Positions 23,054-32,588 of a stretch of DNA of 64,000 bases are shown one piece after another (within the stretch, counting starts at the first letter, position 1; each line of letters opens with the position of its first letter). This stretch comes from Annulohypoxylon bovei var. microspora (taxonomy: Eukaryota > Ascomycota > Sordariomycetes > Xylariales > Hypoxylaceae): positions 1-64,000 of the forward strand of contig MU405233.1 in assembly GCA_022836615.1 (NCBI GenBank). Reading direction: 5' to 3'. Made by a program: the position numbers and the translations under genes. The notes under the pieces were generated by a model. The model ran no database searches and had not been told where the DNA came from. It saw only the letters and a program-made list of their open reading frames with translations.

Positions 23054-23209
23054 TTAGACTTTCGTTGCAGTCAGTCCGTGGTCAATCTCCATTCTTTCAG
23101 CTACCTTCTTCAGGTTGAGATCTTGGTCCAGATACAGCTGAATGATTGTTTCCTTGTGGGGAGACCAATCAACTTTGGGGGGTTTCGCTCGTCGAGACAG
23201 ATCATCCAT
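23054..23209 (-). pseudogene. Truncated Clr5 domain upstream of the ankyrin gene
   Basis: A 51-residue frame from the ATG at 23209 reads MDDLSRRAKPPKVDWSPHKE then IIQLYLDQDLNLKKVAERM and DHGLTATK. This is the first two thirds of a Clr5 domain, with the conserved Trp, LY, L..V...M and HGF-like features. The usual continuation (Q-Y/F-...R-W) is missing, because TAA and TAG stops follow at once. The ankyrin ORF begins 11 bp downstream in another frame. One splice could join the two (donor after LNLKK, acceptor before PDING, phase 0), but it would delete half the Clr5 domain. Either the domain is degenerate or splicing produces a shortened one. Confidence 0.6.
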
Positions 23210-23315
23210 TGTTGCTAGAGGATATAAATATCGAATTTAAAAAAGGAACTGTAGAATGTCCTAAGTCAAAGTTTACCATGAAAAAAGCACCCGAATCCTT
23301 AAGGTGGTTTTATCT

Positions 23316-23847
23316 GCTGGTGACGGTTTGTCTAAAGGCACGGTGATATTGTCTAAAGGCACGGTGATCCACCCGTTCTATACCCATCATAGCTTAGTAG
23401 TGTGGATATTTGATCTTACAGTACATCTCCCATACAAATCTAAGTACCTTTTCTACCCCCTCGCTGATACTATCGTTAACCTTGCTGTCGCCTCTTGATA
23501 ATCCTTCCTGATCTCGTTGCTGTTGCCTGGGAGGCTCATCGTGAGATATATCTCTTCGAGTGCTACCATCTTTTCGCTCGGCCCCCTGCCCTTACTTTAG
23601 CTGGGTAGTCGCTACGATAATCCGATCCTCTAACGTGCTGTATATACTTACTGGTAAGGGCTGTAGCTATGGCCAAAAACTCGAAACCTTAATTCAATAC
23701 TTACGGGTAGAAAAGGTACTTAGATTTATATGGGAGATGTATTATAAGATCAAGTATTTACACTATTAAGCTATGATGGGTATAGAACGGGTGGATCACC
23801 GTGCCTTTAGACAATATCACCGTGCCTTTAGACAAACCGGCTGGTGA
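23316..23847. mobile_element. Non-autonomous hAT-like element (MITE) with 8-bp target duplication
   Basis: The element spans 23324-23839 (516 bp). Its ends are inverted copies starting CGGTTTGTCTAAAGGCACGG, and the similarity extends about 134 bp inward on each side (23324-23458 and 23706-23839). Each arm contains a direct duplication of TTGTCTAAAGGCACGGTGAT. The sequence GCTGGTGA flanks the element exactly on both sides (23316-23323 and 23840-23847), an 8-bp target-site duplication as made by hAT-superfamily transposases. The roughly 250-bp centre has no transposase, so the element needs an enzyme from elsewhere. The short frames inside are not genes. The perfect duplication suggests a fairly recent insertion. 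Confidence 0.88.
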
Positions 23848-23971
23848 TGGTGATATCTGGGTACCTACATAGGTATGTAAACATAAGGCTCTGCGGAGTA
23901 GTGAAAAGAAGAGCGAAGCCGATAATGTCGTGTCACACCTATAATCTAATTGGCTGTCTGGTTTTGTCATC

Positions 23972-24055
23972 AGATTTTGTTTCCGATTATGTTTTCCGAT
24001 TATGTTTTCCGATTATGTTTTCCGATTAATATGTTTTCCGATTTCATTCCGATTT
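23972..24055. repeat. Tandem 13-bp repeat
   Basis: About five to six tandem copies of a unit close to GATTATGTTTTCC, with one copy extended by a few bases (GATTAATATGTTTTCC) and the last copies degenerate. It lies between the hAT-like element and the small gene at 24501. It is a minisatellite of unknown function. Confidence 0.85.
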
Positions 24056-24500
24056 TGTCAGGTACCTGGGTATCTCTGCTTCGTTGGCATTCCGACCGCC
24101 CTCGCCCATTGGCTAGCAAATCAACAGGCTTACTGTCCATGCAGCTACTCTTGTGCCAATAGATTTTGTATTCACATGTCCTGTCGCTTTTGAAATCACC
24201 TTGAAGCCAAAATCTGAATGCGACTGAAGAGGGCATCAGATTTTATTCTCACCTCAACTACGATTTTAGTAGATACAGGGAACTCATGTGATGGCACTCA
24301 TTTTTGACAAGTATGACAAAATGTATATATTAATATGGAAGACTTCGCACGATGGGTTTCATAAAATTCTTGGTAGACAGACTACCACAGCAACAACAGA
24401 ATACTAAAACTACCTACTCTCCTCGATACCAATTCTACCACCAAATCTTGAGTTTTAACGCGCTTTGGGTTGCTGTTGCACCTTAATCACCGAGCTCACG

Positions 24501-24780
24501 ATGCCTTCCAACACGGTCCAATCCTCAGCCCCTGCGGAGAACAACGGGTATATAACCCACGGCTGAACCCATAAACGACTCAATAGCTAAATTTCCCTTT
24601 AGTCACTCGACCTTCGAGCAGTCTTACATGCTTCGGAAATACCTCCGCTCTGATGCAACTGTATCCGAGCGATCTGCTGGTCTTGCAAGTTTGGATAAGA
24701 AGAGTCATCTTGACAAGGCGAAAGATCGCATTAAGGATTTCGATGACGCATGGGCAAAGAGCAGCAAGGAGGGAAACTAA
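24501..24780 (+). CDS. Small hydrophilic conserved-type protein, two exons
   Basis: The model is 24501-24547 and 24603-24780, 74 residues after removing a 55-bp intron (donor GTATAT, acceptor TTTAG, with a CAATAGCTAA branch-like word). The protein starts MPSNTVQSSAPAENNG and continues as a highly charged helical segment with SYMLRKYLRSD and HLDKAKDRIKDFDDAWAK. There is no signal peptide, membrane segment or known domain. The evidence that it is real is the phase-closing consensus intron, a stop right after a well-formed helix, and codon use like its neighbours. It could be a small stress-related or structural protein, but nothing in the sequence decides this. Confidence 0.6.
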
Positions 24781-25173
24781 GAGTTTGATATCCCGCTAGA
24801 TAGTCAGGGGCTCAGAAGCTTTAGTGAAGGTTAATAGGGGTGAATTGGAGAAGGAGGATGTGATATATGGGGGATATGACCGTTGTGCCGATTCTAGTGT
24901 TTACATTAGTTTTGTTTTTCAATTTGGTCTTCATAGTCACCTACGTTTAGGCTTGAATGGATAGGTATGAAGTTCTTACCCTACCTAAGGACCTCTTTAG
25001 ACTTAGCACTATGTATCCTCCAACACATTCGATGGTACCTAGGTACCTACCTAGGTAGTTAAGCTAAGTTAATATTAGATGTTTTAACAGCACGATATTT
25101 AGAATGGTAATCTTGAGTAATTTCATCTTTGATGATGCCCCTCTTAGTGCTATCGTTTCTCCTTACCTAGACC
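24781..25173. other. Intergenic between convergent genes
   Basis: About 390 bp. It contains the dense palindromic run GGTACCTAGGTACCTACCTA near 25034. No gene is seen; it should hold the 3' ends of both neighbours. Confidence 0.5.
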
Positions 25174-26772
25174 TCAGTCTTGGCTCTTCTCCCTTTCCGC
25201 GTCCGCCCTCCACCTTGCGGCAAACTTCCATTGGACAGCCACACCCAACAACGCGATTGCTTGGACAACCACACAGACCGTAAACGCCAACCCAACCCCG
25301 ATGCTATTCACCATAGGCATCACGAAACTCGTGCCGCCGGCAGCGAATAAGCATCGGGCTAGGTTTAGACTTGCGCTGGCCGCCGCGCTCCGGTCGGAGA
25401 AGATGTCGACGAGGTAGGTCATGACGACTGATTGCGTGGAGACGGCGGTCCAACCCGTGATAAATGTGGACACGATGGGGACTGCGATATGAACACGATC
25501 AGGATATTCAATTGTCCAGCCGAAAAGAATGATGGACAGGCACTGAACGAGAGAGAAGACTGGGACAAGTCGAAGACGCGCCTTTTCAAGTGGAAAGTGA
25601 TCCTCGGAATTAGTAACGGAACGGAACGGGCCATTAGCTGGTTCGACATCTATTTGGGTGGAGTGGGCCTCGTGTTTCACTCTGACGCGACGATAATCGA
25701 CATCGAGAATCTTGCCGGTGATGAGTGTGCCTATCATGGACCCTGCACCGTTGGCGATGAATGTCAGGCCAATTTGGGTTTCGGTGAGGCCGTATCGCTC
25801 TTCAAAAAGAGATGACATAGCAGTGATGCTCATTTGCCAGACAGCGTAGTAAACAGCTAGGAAGATGATAATGGGGGCTGCGTGTTTGCTGATTAGGATG
25901 CGGAGAGGGCCGGCTACGTCGATGCGTTTTTTAGCGGCAGGCTGTGGTGTAGCTGATTCTCGATTCCACTGTACCTTGGTGGTTTTCTGGTAAACACGCA
26001 AAGGAAATCTGACGACTGGATTAGACGGCGTCTGGCTTCCGTTTGCAACAATCGACCTCAGAGTTTCCGGGAGGAGAACAATTAAGAAGCCCAAGAAGAC
26101 GCCGCTGTAAATAGTCAAGAACCAGAAAATTGCCCTCCATCCCAAAGACCCTGCCAGAGCACCTCCAATCACTGGACCAACAGCAACAGGCACTAGCAGT
26201 CCCGCCTGAAATATTCCCATGAAACCTCCACGATCAGCACGAGTGGTAATGTCACCGATCACGCCGGACCCAATGGCGATCGTACTTGCGCTGCCGGTAC
26301 TTTGCAAACACCTTAGTATTATAAGAGTAGCATAATTCTTCGCCTCTGCTAAACCGACACATGCGGCAAGAAACACCAGAAATGTACAGCAGTAAGCAAC
26401 CCGACGCCCTTTCACATCTGAGATAGGGCCCCAAAGACTAGGCGCCAAACCTTGGAAAACAAGGTATGATGTTACAGTGAGGTTGACGAGTTCAACTGAT
26501 ATGTTGAAGTCATGAGCAATGGTCGGGAGCGCAGGAAAATAAATGTTGGACGCGAAGCCAGAAACTATTTATATTTATATGTGAGCTGGTTTGGAAAATA
26601 TTACGATGTTGCGGCTTTGCGGCTTTGGGAGTGTGCGCTTACAAGTTGCAGCTGTTGAAACTAGGATGACTATTAGTGCTCTCTGTCGCTTGTCGAATAT
26701 GGTGAAAGGTTCCTCCGAGGTTGGCGATAAGGTCGGTGGTGTGATTTGAGTTTCTTCAGACTGTTCTCTCAT
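25174..26772 (-). CDS. MFS permease, DHA1-type (drug:H+ antiporter-like)
   Basis: The two-exon model is 26772-26643 and 26564-25174 (506 residues, phase 1). It is a twelve-helix major facilitator of the DHA1 family. The join gives ATFSGFASNIYFPALPTIA, typical of helix 1 in Qdr/aflatoxin-pump-like DHA1 proteins. Loop 2-3 has LWGPISDVKGRR (motif A, GxxxDxxGRR), and helix 5 has GLLVPVAVGPVIGGALAGSLGWRAIFW (antiporter motif C region), which argues for an exporter driven by protons. A central hydrophilic loop (about residues 240-330) separates the two six-helix halves. The Zn2Cys6 regulator 195 bp upstream on the same strand may control it. The substrate could be a toxin, drug or small organic acid. 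Length is normal and no damage is visible. Confidence 0.9.
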
Positions 26773-26966
26773 GATTAGTTTGTTGTGGTTATTTTACACT
26801 TTGAAGCGCTTCGCATGATGGACTGAATGAATACAAAGAGAACGTAGGAAAGGTTCAAATATCATTGATTCCCCGGAGTTGACAGCCCGGAGTTGAGTTG
26901 ACGGAGCTGAGGAAGTATGAACCAATCATGGGCCACCTACTCGGTCGGACTTGAGCTGCAGCGACA

Positions 26967-28298
26967 TCAACCCCCATGCGTACAGCTGGTTACTGCATAG
27001 AGCATCGTCCCAAATTCGTCGACGTTCTCTAGCCAGGTATCCACTCTGTTGCGTCTTTCAAGGCGACCAGGCTCATCCAGATCCTCAGGGATCGGCCAAA
27101 GTTCATCAATACGAAGGCCTTCCTTTAACCAATCTGCTAGATAAATATTGTATGCTGTTTCCCACTCTAGCCGTGTTTGAGCCCTCCACAAACACTTGCT
27201 TGTTGGGGCGGGTAGCCCTTGGAGTTCGGTGCCAAGAAAAGTCTGGAGGCCATCTTGAGCCGAAAGCACACTGTCGAGGAGATACATCGCGAACAGGGTC
27301 CGTCGCTTTGTCTCGGCGACAATCCAGGCTTCCCAGCTAGGACGAGCATGCTGCTGTTCCGCTATGCACATGAGTCCTCCTCGACTGCTTGAGCATGCAA
27401 GCTGTTGGAGGTTCATGATTGCTTGTCGAAGGAAAGGACTGGATATCTGACCGAGCCTGAAGAATAACACCATGGTGTAAATCATGTAGGCTTGGAAGGC
27501 TGCAAGCTGAGTAACATCGTCGCATTCTGCATGCCGCTCATATAGACTGCTCATTTCTCGTCCTAATACGTCCGCGGAAACTCCCTCGCTGCCTGGCAAT
27601 GGGTTTTCGCAGATACGAATCAGACTCAGGCAAGTTGAAAGCGGCGGGCTTGTTGATGTACTCATCACCTGCGAGGCATGTATAAACGGTGGAACTCCAC
27701 GACCACGGATCGCGACAGCAACATACGACTTGAGAATCCTGTAGATGAGAGATGTGATGTTAGGCGGATATTGCTTAACCTTCTGACCGGAGATAGGGAT
27801 GTAAGTATGTAGCCAGCGATTGCTAATGTCGTCTACATTGATAGGACTGAAGAGTTCTAAACGTGAAAAATCAAGTGTCTCTGACCTCCCATGCAGAGGA
27901 TTTGTAAGTTCTAGCCTTGATTCCTTTGGAATATAATTTCCCGTAAACGTTCTTGAAGAAGAGTCGGTTGGATCAGTATGACCTATAACGAGCGTTGACT
28001 CGGTTGTCGAGCTCTGGGTATCTGCTGCAGCGGAAACCTCGCACTCAGAACCTGAAAGAAGACTCTCGGATGCAGAAAGAGAGTTTTGAGACGAAAAGGG
28101 GTTGTACAAGCCTACTTCAGCATTGCCACCCATGCTGTTTGTAGAGGCTCCGGATGGCGGGAGGTGAGGATAAGAACAAAACAGGCCTCGCAAGGCGCAT
28201 CGAGTGCAACATCCTGCCTTGCGATCGCATTTTGCCTTCGCAGTCGAACAATTACTACAAGCCTTTTGACGCGAAGTAGAATATCTTGCAGCCTTCAT
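26967..28298 (-). CDS. Zn2Cys6 fungal transcription factor
   Basis: A single exon of 443 residues if the ATG at 28298 is used; an in-frame ATG at 28388 would add 30 residues that look like leader. The zinc cluster lies at the N-terminus: KACSNCSTAKAKCDRKAGCC followed by TRCALRGLFC, a C-x2-C-x6-C-x6-C-x2-C-x6-C binuclear cluster that binds CGG-type half sites. A Ser-rich linker follows, then a helical middle region with features of fungal regulators (WIVAETKRRTLFAMYLLDSVL). This matches the conserved segment of the aflatoxin-regulator-type or fungal-specific regulatory domain. It lies 195 bp upstream of an MFS permease on the same strand, so local control of that permease is a fair guess. The protein is shorter than many members but complete. 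Confidence 0.85.
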   Translation of the reverse strand: MKAARYSTSRQKACSNCSTAKAKCDRKAGCCTRCALRGLFCSYPHLPPSGASTNSMGGNAEVGLYNPFSSQNSLSASESLLSGSECEVSAAADTQSSTTESTLVIGHTDPTDSSSRTFTGNYIPKESRLELTNPLHGRSETLDFSRLELFSPINVDDISNRWLHTYIPISGQKVKQYPPNITSLIYRILKSYVAVAIRGRGVPPFIHASQVMSTSTSPPLSTCLSLIRICENPLPGSEGVSADVLGREMSSLYERHAECDDVTQLAAFQAYMIYTMVLFFRLGQISSPFLRQAIMNLQQLACSSSRGGLMCIAEQQHARPSWEAWIVAETKRRTLFAMYLLDSVLSAQDGLQTFLGTELQGLPAPTSKCLWRAQTRLEWETAYNIYLADWLKEGLRIDELWPIPEDLDEPGRLERRNRVDTWLENVDEFGTMLYAVTSCTHGG

Positions 28299-28679
28299 GG
28301 CGGCATCGGAGAGTAAGTTAGAGAGTACATTGATCAATTGTTGCCCAGCGCTTACACGGGAGGAACTTTGAATGTGAAATTGTAACATTCAATGTTCTAC
28401 AGCGTATGTAGGTACCAGCTTTAGGTACCAACTTCAGGTACCACACGATTGAATTGACCTAGATCACGTGGTCGTTTCCGGATGGAGCAGTTCCGAAAGT
28501 CACACCAACCCACCAACCCACCAACCCCTTTTTGCTTTTCAATGCCCAGCTAGCCCGCCCAGGTCAACAGGTACGTCACATTTGCAAAACTCTAGACATA
28601 CCATAGCCAGTATTCCATTGTTCCTATCTCAACTCCAATCAGTCGGATATCTCTATGAACATCTCGGATTTAACATATA
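28299..28679. promoter_or_regulatory. Divergent promoter region (Zn2Cys6 / HAD)
   Basis: A 381-bp gap between divergent genes. It contains three spaced AGGTACCA/AGGTACC words (about 28408-28442) and a GATCACGTGGTCG palindrome (CACGTG E-box core) at about 28462. These are candidate operator elements, seen in sequence only. Confidence 0.55.
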
Positions 28680-29405
28680 ATGCCAAATCTAAAAGATTTC
28701 CGCCTTCTCTCATTCGATGTTTATGGTACATTGATAGACTATGAAACCGGTATACTATCAGCTCTAGAACCTCTCCTTCGCGCCAACAATCGCACAGGCA
28801 TCCCCCGTCTACAATTGCTGCAGACTTACCATGAATTTGAAGTCAAGCAACAGCGGGAAACCCCCGACTTGCCGTATTCTCAGCTCCTGGCTACCATACA
28901 CCATAGAATAGCGGATAAGCTAGGGCTAGCGCCGCCTACGGCTGAAGAGTCACGAGCCTTCGGCAATTCTGTAGCCAGCTGGCCGGCTTTCCCGGATACC
29001 GTCGCTGCGCTGCGTCGGCTAGCAACCCGGTACAAACTAGTAGTATTGTCGAATATCGACCGCGTCTCCTTCGGTCTAACCAATTCCGGGCCGCTACAAG
29101 GATTTCCTTTCGACCTCGTGATCACGGCCCAGGATGTCGGCTCGTACAAGCCAAACCCTCAAAACTTCGAACGCATGCTCAAGGAGGTAAAAGACAAGTT
29201 CAGTGTCGACAAGGAGCAGGTATTACAGACGGCGCAGAGTCAATTCCACGATCACCACCCAGCGCGGGCAATGGGAATCAAGTCAGCTTGGATCGTGAGA
29301 CCTGGCGCGATCATGGGCAATAAGGAGCAGGAGATATATGACTGGAAGTTTAATACTCTGAGAGACATGGCCGACGCCCTCGACGCTGAACTCGGTGCAT
29401 CGTAA
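28680..29405 (+). CDS. HAD-superfamily hydrolase (type II haloacid-dehalogenase-like)
   Basis: A single exon of 241 residues. Motif I is LLSFDVYGTLID (nucleophile Asp near residue 13), followed by a cap region of four helices as in L-2-haloacid dehalogenases. Motif II is VVLSNIDR (Ser/Asn), and motif III/IV is DVGSYKPNPQNFERML (the conserved Lys) with QSQFHDHHPARAMG. The last segment replaces the common DD/ED acidic pair with HDHHPA, as in the fungal dehalogenase-like branch. The length suits a type II haloacid dehalogenase. The real substrate may be a phosphate ester or a halo acid. The enzyme is cytosolic, with no signal peptide. It is divergent from the Zn2Cys6 gene and convergent with the next MFS gene. 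Confidence 0.9.
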   Translation: MPNLKDFRLLSFDVYGTLIDYETGILSALEPLLRANNRTGIPRLQLLQTYHEFEVKQQRETPDLPYSQLLATIHHRIADKLGLAPPTAEESRAFGNSVASWPAFPDTVAALRRLATRYKLVVLSNIDRVSFGLTNSGPLQGFPFDLVITAQDVGSYKPNPQNFERMLKEVKDKFSVDKEQVLQTAQSQFHDHHPARAMGIKSAWIVRPGAIMGNKEQEIYDWKFNTLRDMADALDAELGAS

Positions 29406-29537
29406 CTAAAAGCTTATAACTGACTGTTGGTTTATAAAATATAGGAACGGGTCTGATACTAGCACGTGCTTCGTCTTCATACATGTTCCGAGTTTCCTCT
29501 TGCATATAGCCAGGCACATTTCAACCAGCCAAGTGAT

Positions 29538-31379
29538 CTATGCCTGCATGATCTTCTCAAACACCTTTACTCGGCTTGTCCAACTCCTACATCTCTTTCC
29601 GAAGATATACATTGGGATTGCGCAGATGCAGATGAAGACGTGCAATCCCCCGATTATGCAAAACACCTCCTTCGGGCCCTGGCTGCTGATCCAATCCGAT
29701 ATGAAATAGTTCATGCCGAACGAATAGATATTTCGCAAATTAATCGCCGCAAATGCCTCTGGAGCCTTATCGCGATGGCAGTCCGTCAGATAGCCATATA
29801 CGGCAATGGTCATGAAGCCAACGCTGAAATACTGCAATCCATAGAATATCACAGGGGCAATCCAGGGGTCTTGCTCCTGAAGCGACCATCCGAAACCAAA
29901 AAATGACATGCCTCCTAGGATCAGAGTAATCACAACGAGGACGAGTCGAAACTCGGGCTCGTATATGCCTCCGTTTTTTCTCGACATCGCCTTGATGATC
30001 CAGTCCGCGATCGGCCCGGATATGAAAGCTCCCACGATGGCGCCGATGAGAGAAGCGATGGAGACGAGCCCGACTCCAGAAACACTGAAGTTATAAGGAG
30101 GGGCTGTGAATAGCTGAGCCAACACGGAACCCACCACTACCAACCACGAGGTCGTAAGTCCGTATGCGAAGAAGGAGAATAGAACTTGCGGGAATAGGAG
30201 CATCATCAATGGTCTGGTGAGGACTTTCCAGAATGGGTCGTCGCACACTCTCCCGTGGAAGATTTTCAAATCGTGCCAGTAACTGTGCTTCTTCTCCGAC
30301 CACGTAACATTAGTCACGGCACGTTCTATAACCTCGACTTCAATGTCGACATGCTCAGCTCCAGGTGATCCGCTGTCGGCCTTCCCCTTCGAGCTGTCGT
30401 CCTTGGCTAGTTCTTCCTTGTTATTCTGTCGTGCTCCAAGATCCGTGTTCAGAGAATCGTCGCGCCTATATGCCGTCTCGGGACAGAAAAGAAAGAGGAC
30501 GACTATCCATACCCCAAACATGATTGCGCATATCCCGTAGGTCCAGTTCCAGCCAAGATCTTGGATGATGTAACCGGAGATGATCGTGCCACCGCCGACT
30601 CCAATAGAAAGGCAGAGACCCCAAGCTGCTAGGCGGACACCCCTTTGGTGCACAAAATAGATGTCCGCTATCGTTGTGGTAACCAAACTAAGATAAGTTA
30701 GCGATGGCATATTCTCATTTCCCAAATTGCAGATAACTTTAACCAGTACTTACACTTCGAATGGGGACATTCCTATGCATCCTACGAGCCGGAAGCCAAG
30801 TAGACTGTTGAAAGTATGCGAATAGTATCCCCCAATGCTGCTGATAAATAGCAGTAGATTGCCGAGGAGGAAGACAGGTCTACGGCCCCAGATAACAGCC
30901 ATGGAATTGGTGAAGAAGCATGACAGTCCAATTACTAATATACCGTATCCGAGATCACCGTTAAGCTTGTTGTACGAAATACCGAATTGTGAGGTCATCT
31001 CGACGAAACCGGGTGAGATCATTGGGCCCTATGAGTGTTCGTTTCTTATTAGCCTGACAGAACAATAAGTTATTTTCGTCTCGTCAATACACATAACACG
31101 TCAAAGGGTACCTACCCAAGCACCCACAACGGCTGTATCAATACATATGAAGAATAGCATAAGATCTTTCTTCCATAAGGGCCAATTCAATGGGTCGTTT
31201 GGGCTGTTGCTAGGTTGCGGCACCAGCAGAACGTCCGAATCCTTTCCCTTTCCGTGGCGCAGGGCCGAGGTGTTGATCTCGCCATGACGATGATAGTTGT
31301 CAGAACCGACGACATCTGTCAGAAGAGCCGTGCCGGGGACGTGAGAAAGATGCTTATCGTCCAGCACTCCGAGTCCCAT
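29538..31379 (-). CDS. MFS permease (DHA1-type, spliced)
   Basis: The three-exon model is 31379-31116, 31028-30754 and 30687-29538 (562 residues, phases 0 and 2 closing). The N-terminal cytosolic region starts MGLGVLDDKHLSHVPGTALL and ends with VPQPSNSPNDPLNWPLWKK, the pattern of a large fungal DHA1 branch. Helices follow with VIWGRRPVFLLGN (loop 2-3), a spliced FEVLVTTTIADIYFVHQRG and GGTIISGYIIQDLGWNWTYG. A long central loop (about residues 250-320) is acidic and charged. The C-terminal half has six more helices and a short basic tail. It is probably a plasma-membrane exporter of small organic molecules. The next permease at 32589-34685 is a related but distinct paralogue on the same strand, which suggests an old tandem duplication. 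Confidence 0.9.
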
Positions 31380-32588
31380 GATGAATATATCCTCTTTGGG
31401 TTCATAAAAGTTAGGTGTTGTAGAGGGAACTTAGCAAATCTTTTCTAGGGCGGGCGGTTAATACGACTTATAGCCACGACACGGCAAGGGTATCTCCAAC
31501 TATTCACAACAACCCCCTGGATTATTGGAGTACGCTTAAATCGATCAACGCCGGGGAATGGTGGAGTATCGAATTGATTCACCATCCATCTTGCAGTCGA
31601 TTCACATCGATTGCGGGGAACCTTGCTCGAAATGACTTGAAGATATCACGGCACTGCTTAGTGTGGGAGTATTTTCCAGCTAATGAGGCATAAGTATAAA
31701 CTAATCCGGTATTTCAAGAGGGGAAGCGCTGCTTATTAGTTGAACCCGGGGTTTCTAGAGTTTCTGGACTTGCCTATCTCCCCCTTCGCAAGACTTCATA
31801 GCTATGCTCGCTTATTTTCAATTCGGCAGAGATTCTGCACTCTGTAGTATTACCTCAGAGTCTGATTTACCATAGGCTACTCTTCGGCACACCGAGGTTA
31901 CCCAGCATATTGTAATATATGTCCATCAGCCCAAGGAGTCTTAATCCTACACAACTATCTCTTGTATCAAGATTTAATTTCTCGTTGAGTAAGAAAGTAA
32001 CAGGTAATCATATACATAAGTACCTAGTCATAGCATAAAACCTTTGAATAAATCATGACATTCTTCTCCAGATCCTATCGAGTAGGTATTATTATTGGTA
32101 TCTAACGTCAAGTTAGTTATTAAGGATAACGATCGGCTAGGTGAGCTCTGAATGTAAGCCCTCGTGATCAATAGGGGACATCAGAAGGTCTAGGTTAGTA
32201 TTCCAAATAGCCAGGGTCGTTCGGGATGATGTCCACGACTAACCTTGGGTATGTTGATAGGTAAACAAGTTCAAAAGAAGTTAAGAGCACCTAATTCCTA
32301 TTATGGATGCGCGAGAAAACTGTTAGAATGATATGGTGGTAGCGCGCTTTCGAATTTAATGGTATAACTATCACTAAGGATGATTGTAGATCAACAACAA
32401 TGGCTGTAGACGAGCTAGGGATTTGCTAAAATAAGGAATCATCGACTCTCGGTATGAAAGTCCCGTTCAAAAGCGTCCTTAGCAATATCCAACACATGTA
32501 GAAATCATACAATTACTGTCACCTACGGTATAACGCTGTTCCGCCGTTGAGACTACCGAGGTTTTATCCTAGGTAGCCAACCTTCCAA
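31380..32588. other. Intergenic, no gene seen
   Basis: About 1.2 kb between two MFS genes on the same strand. No frame of interest on either strand and no recognisable repeat boundary. The left part should hold the promoter of the permease at 29538-31379, and the right end the 3' region of the next permease. Confidence 0.5.

Noticed and set aside
23758..23970. 70-codon frame covering the right arm of the hAT-like element
   Set aside because: It is repeat DNA; the matching frame does not exist in the left arm with the same product and no protein feature is seen.
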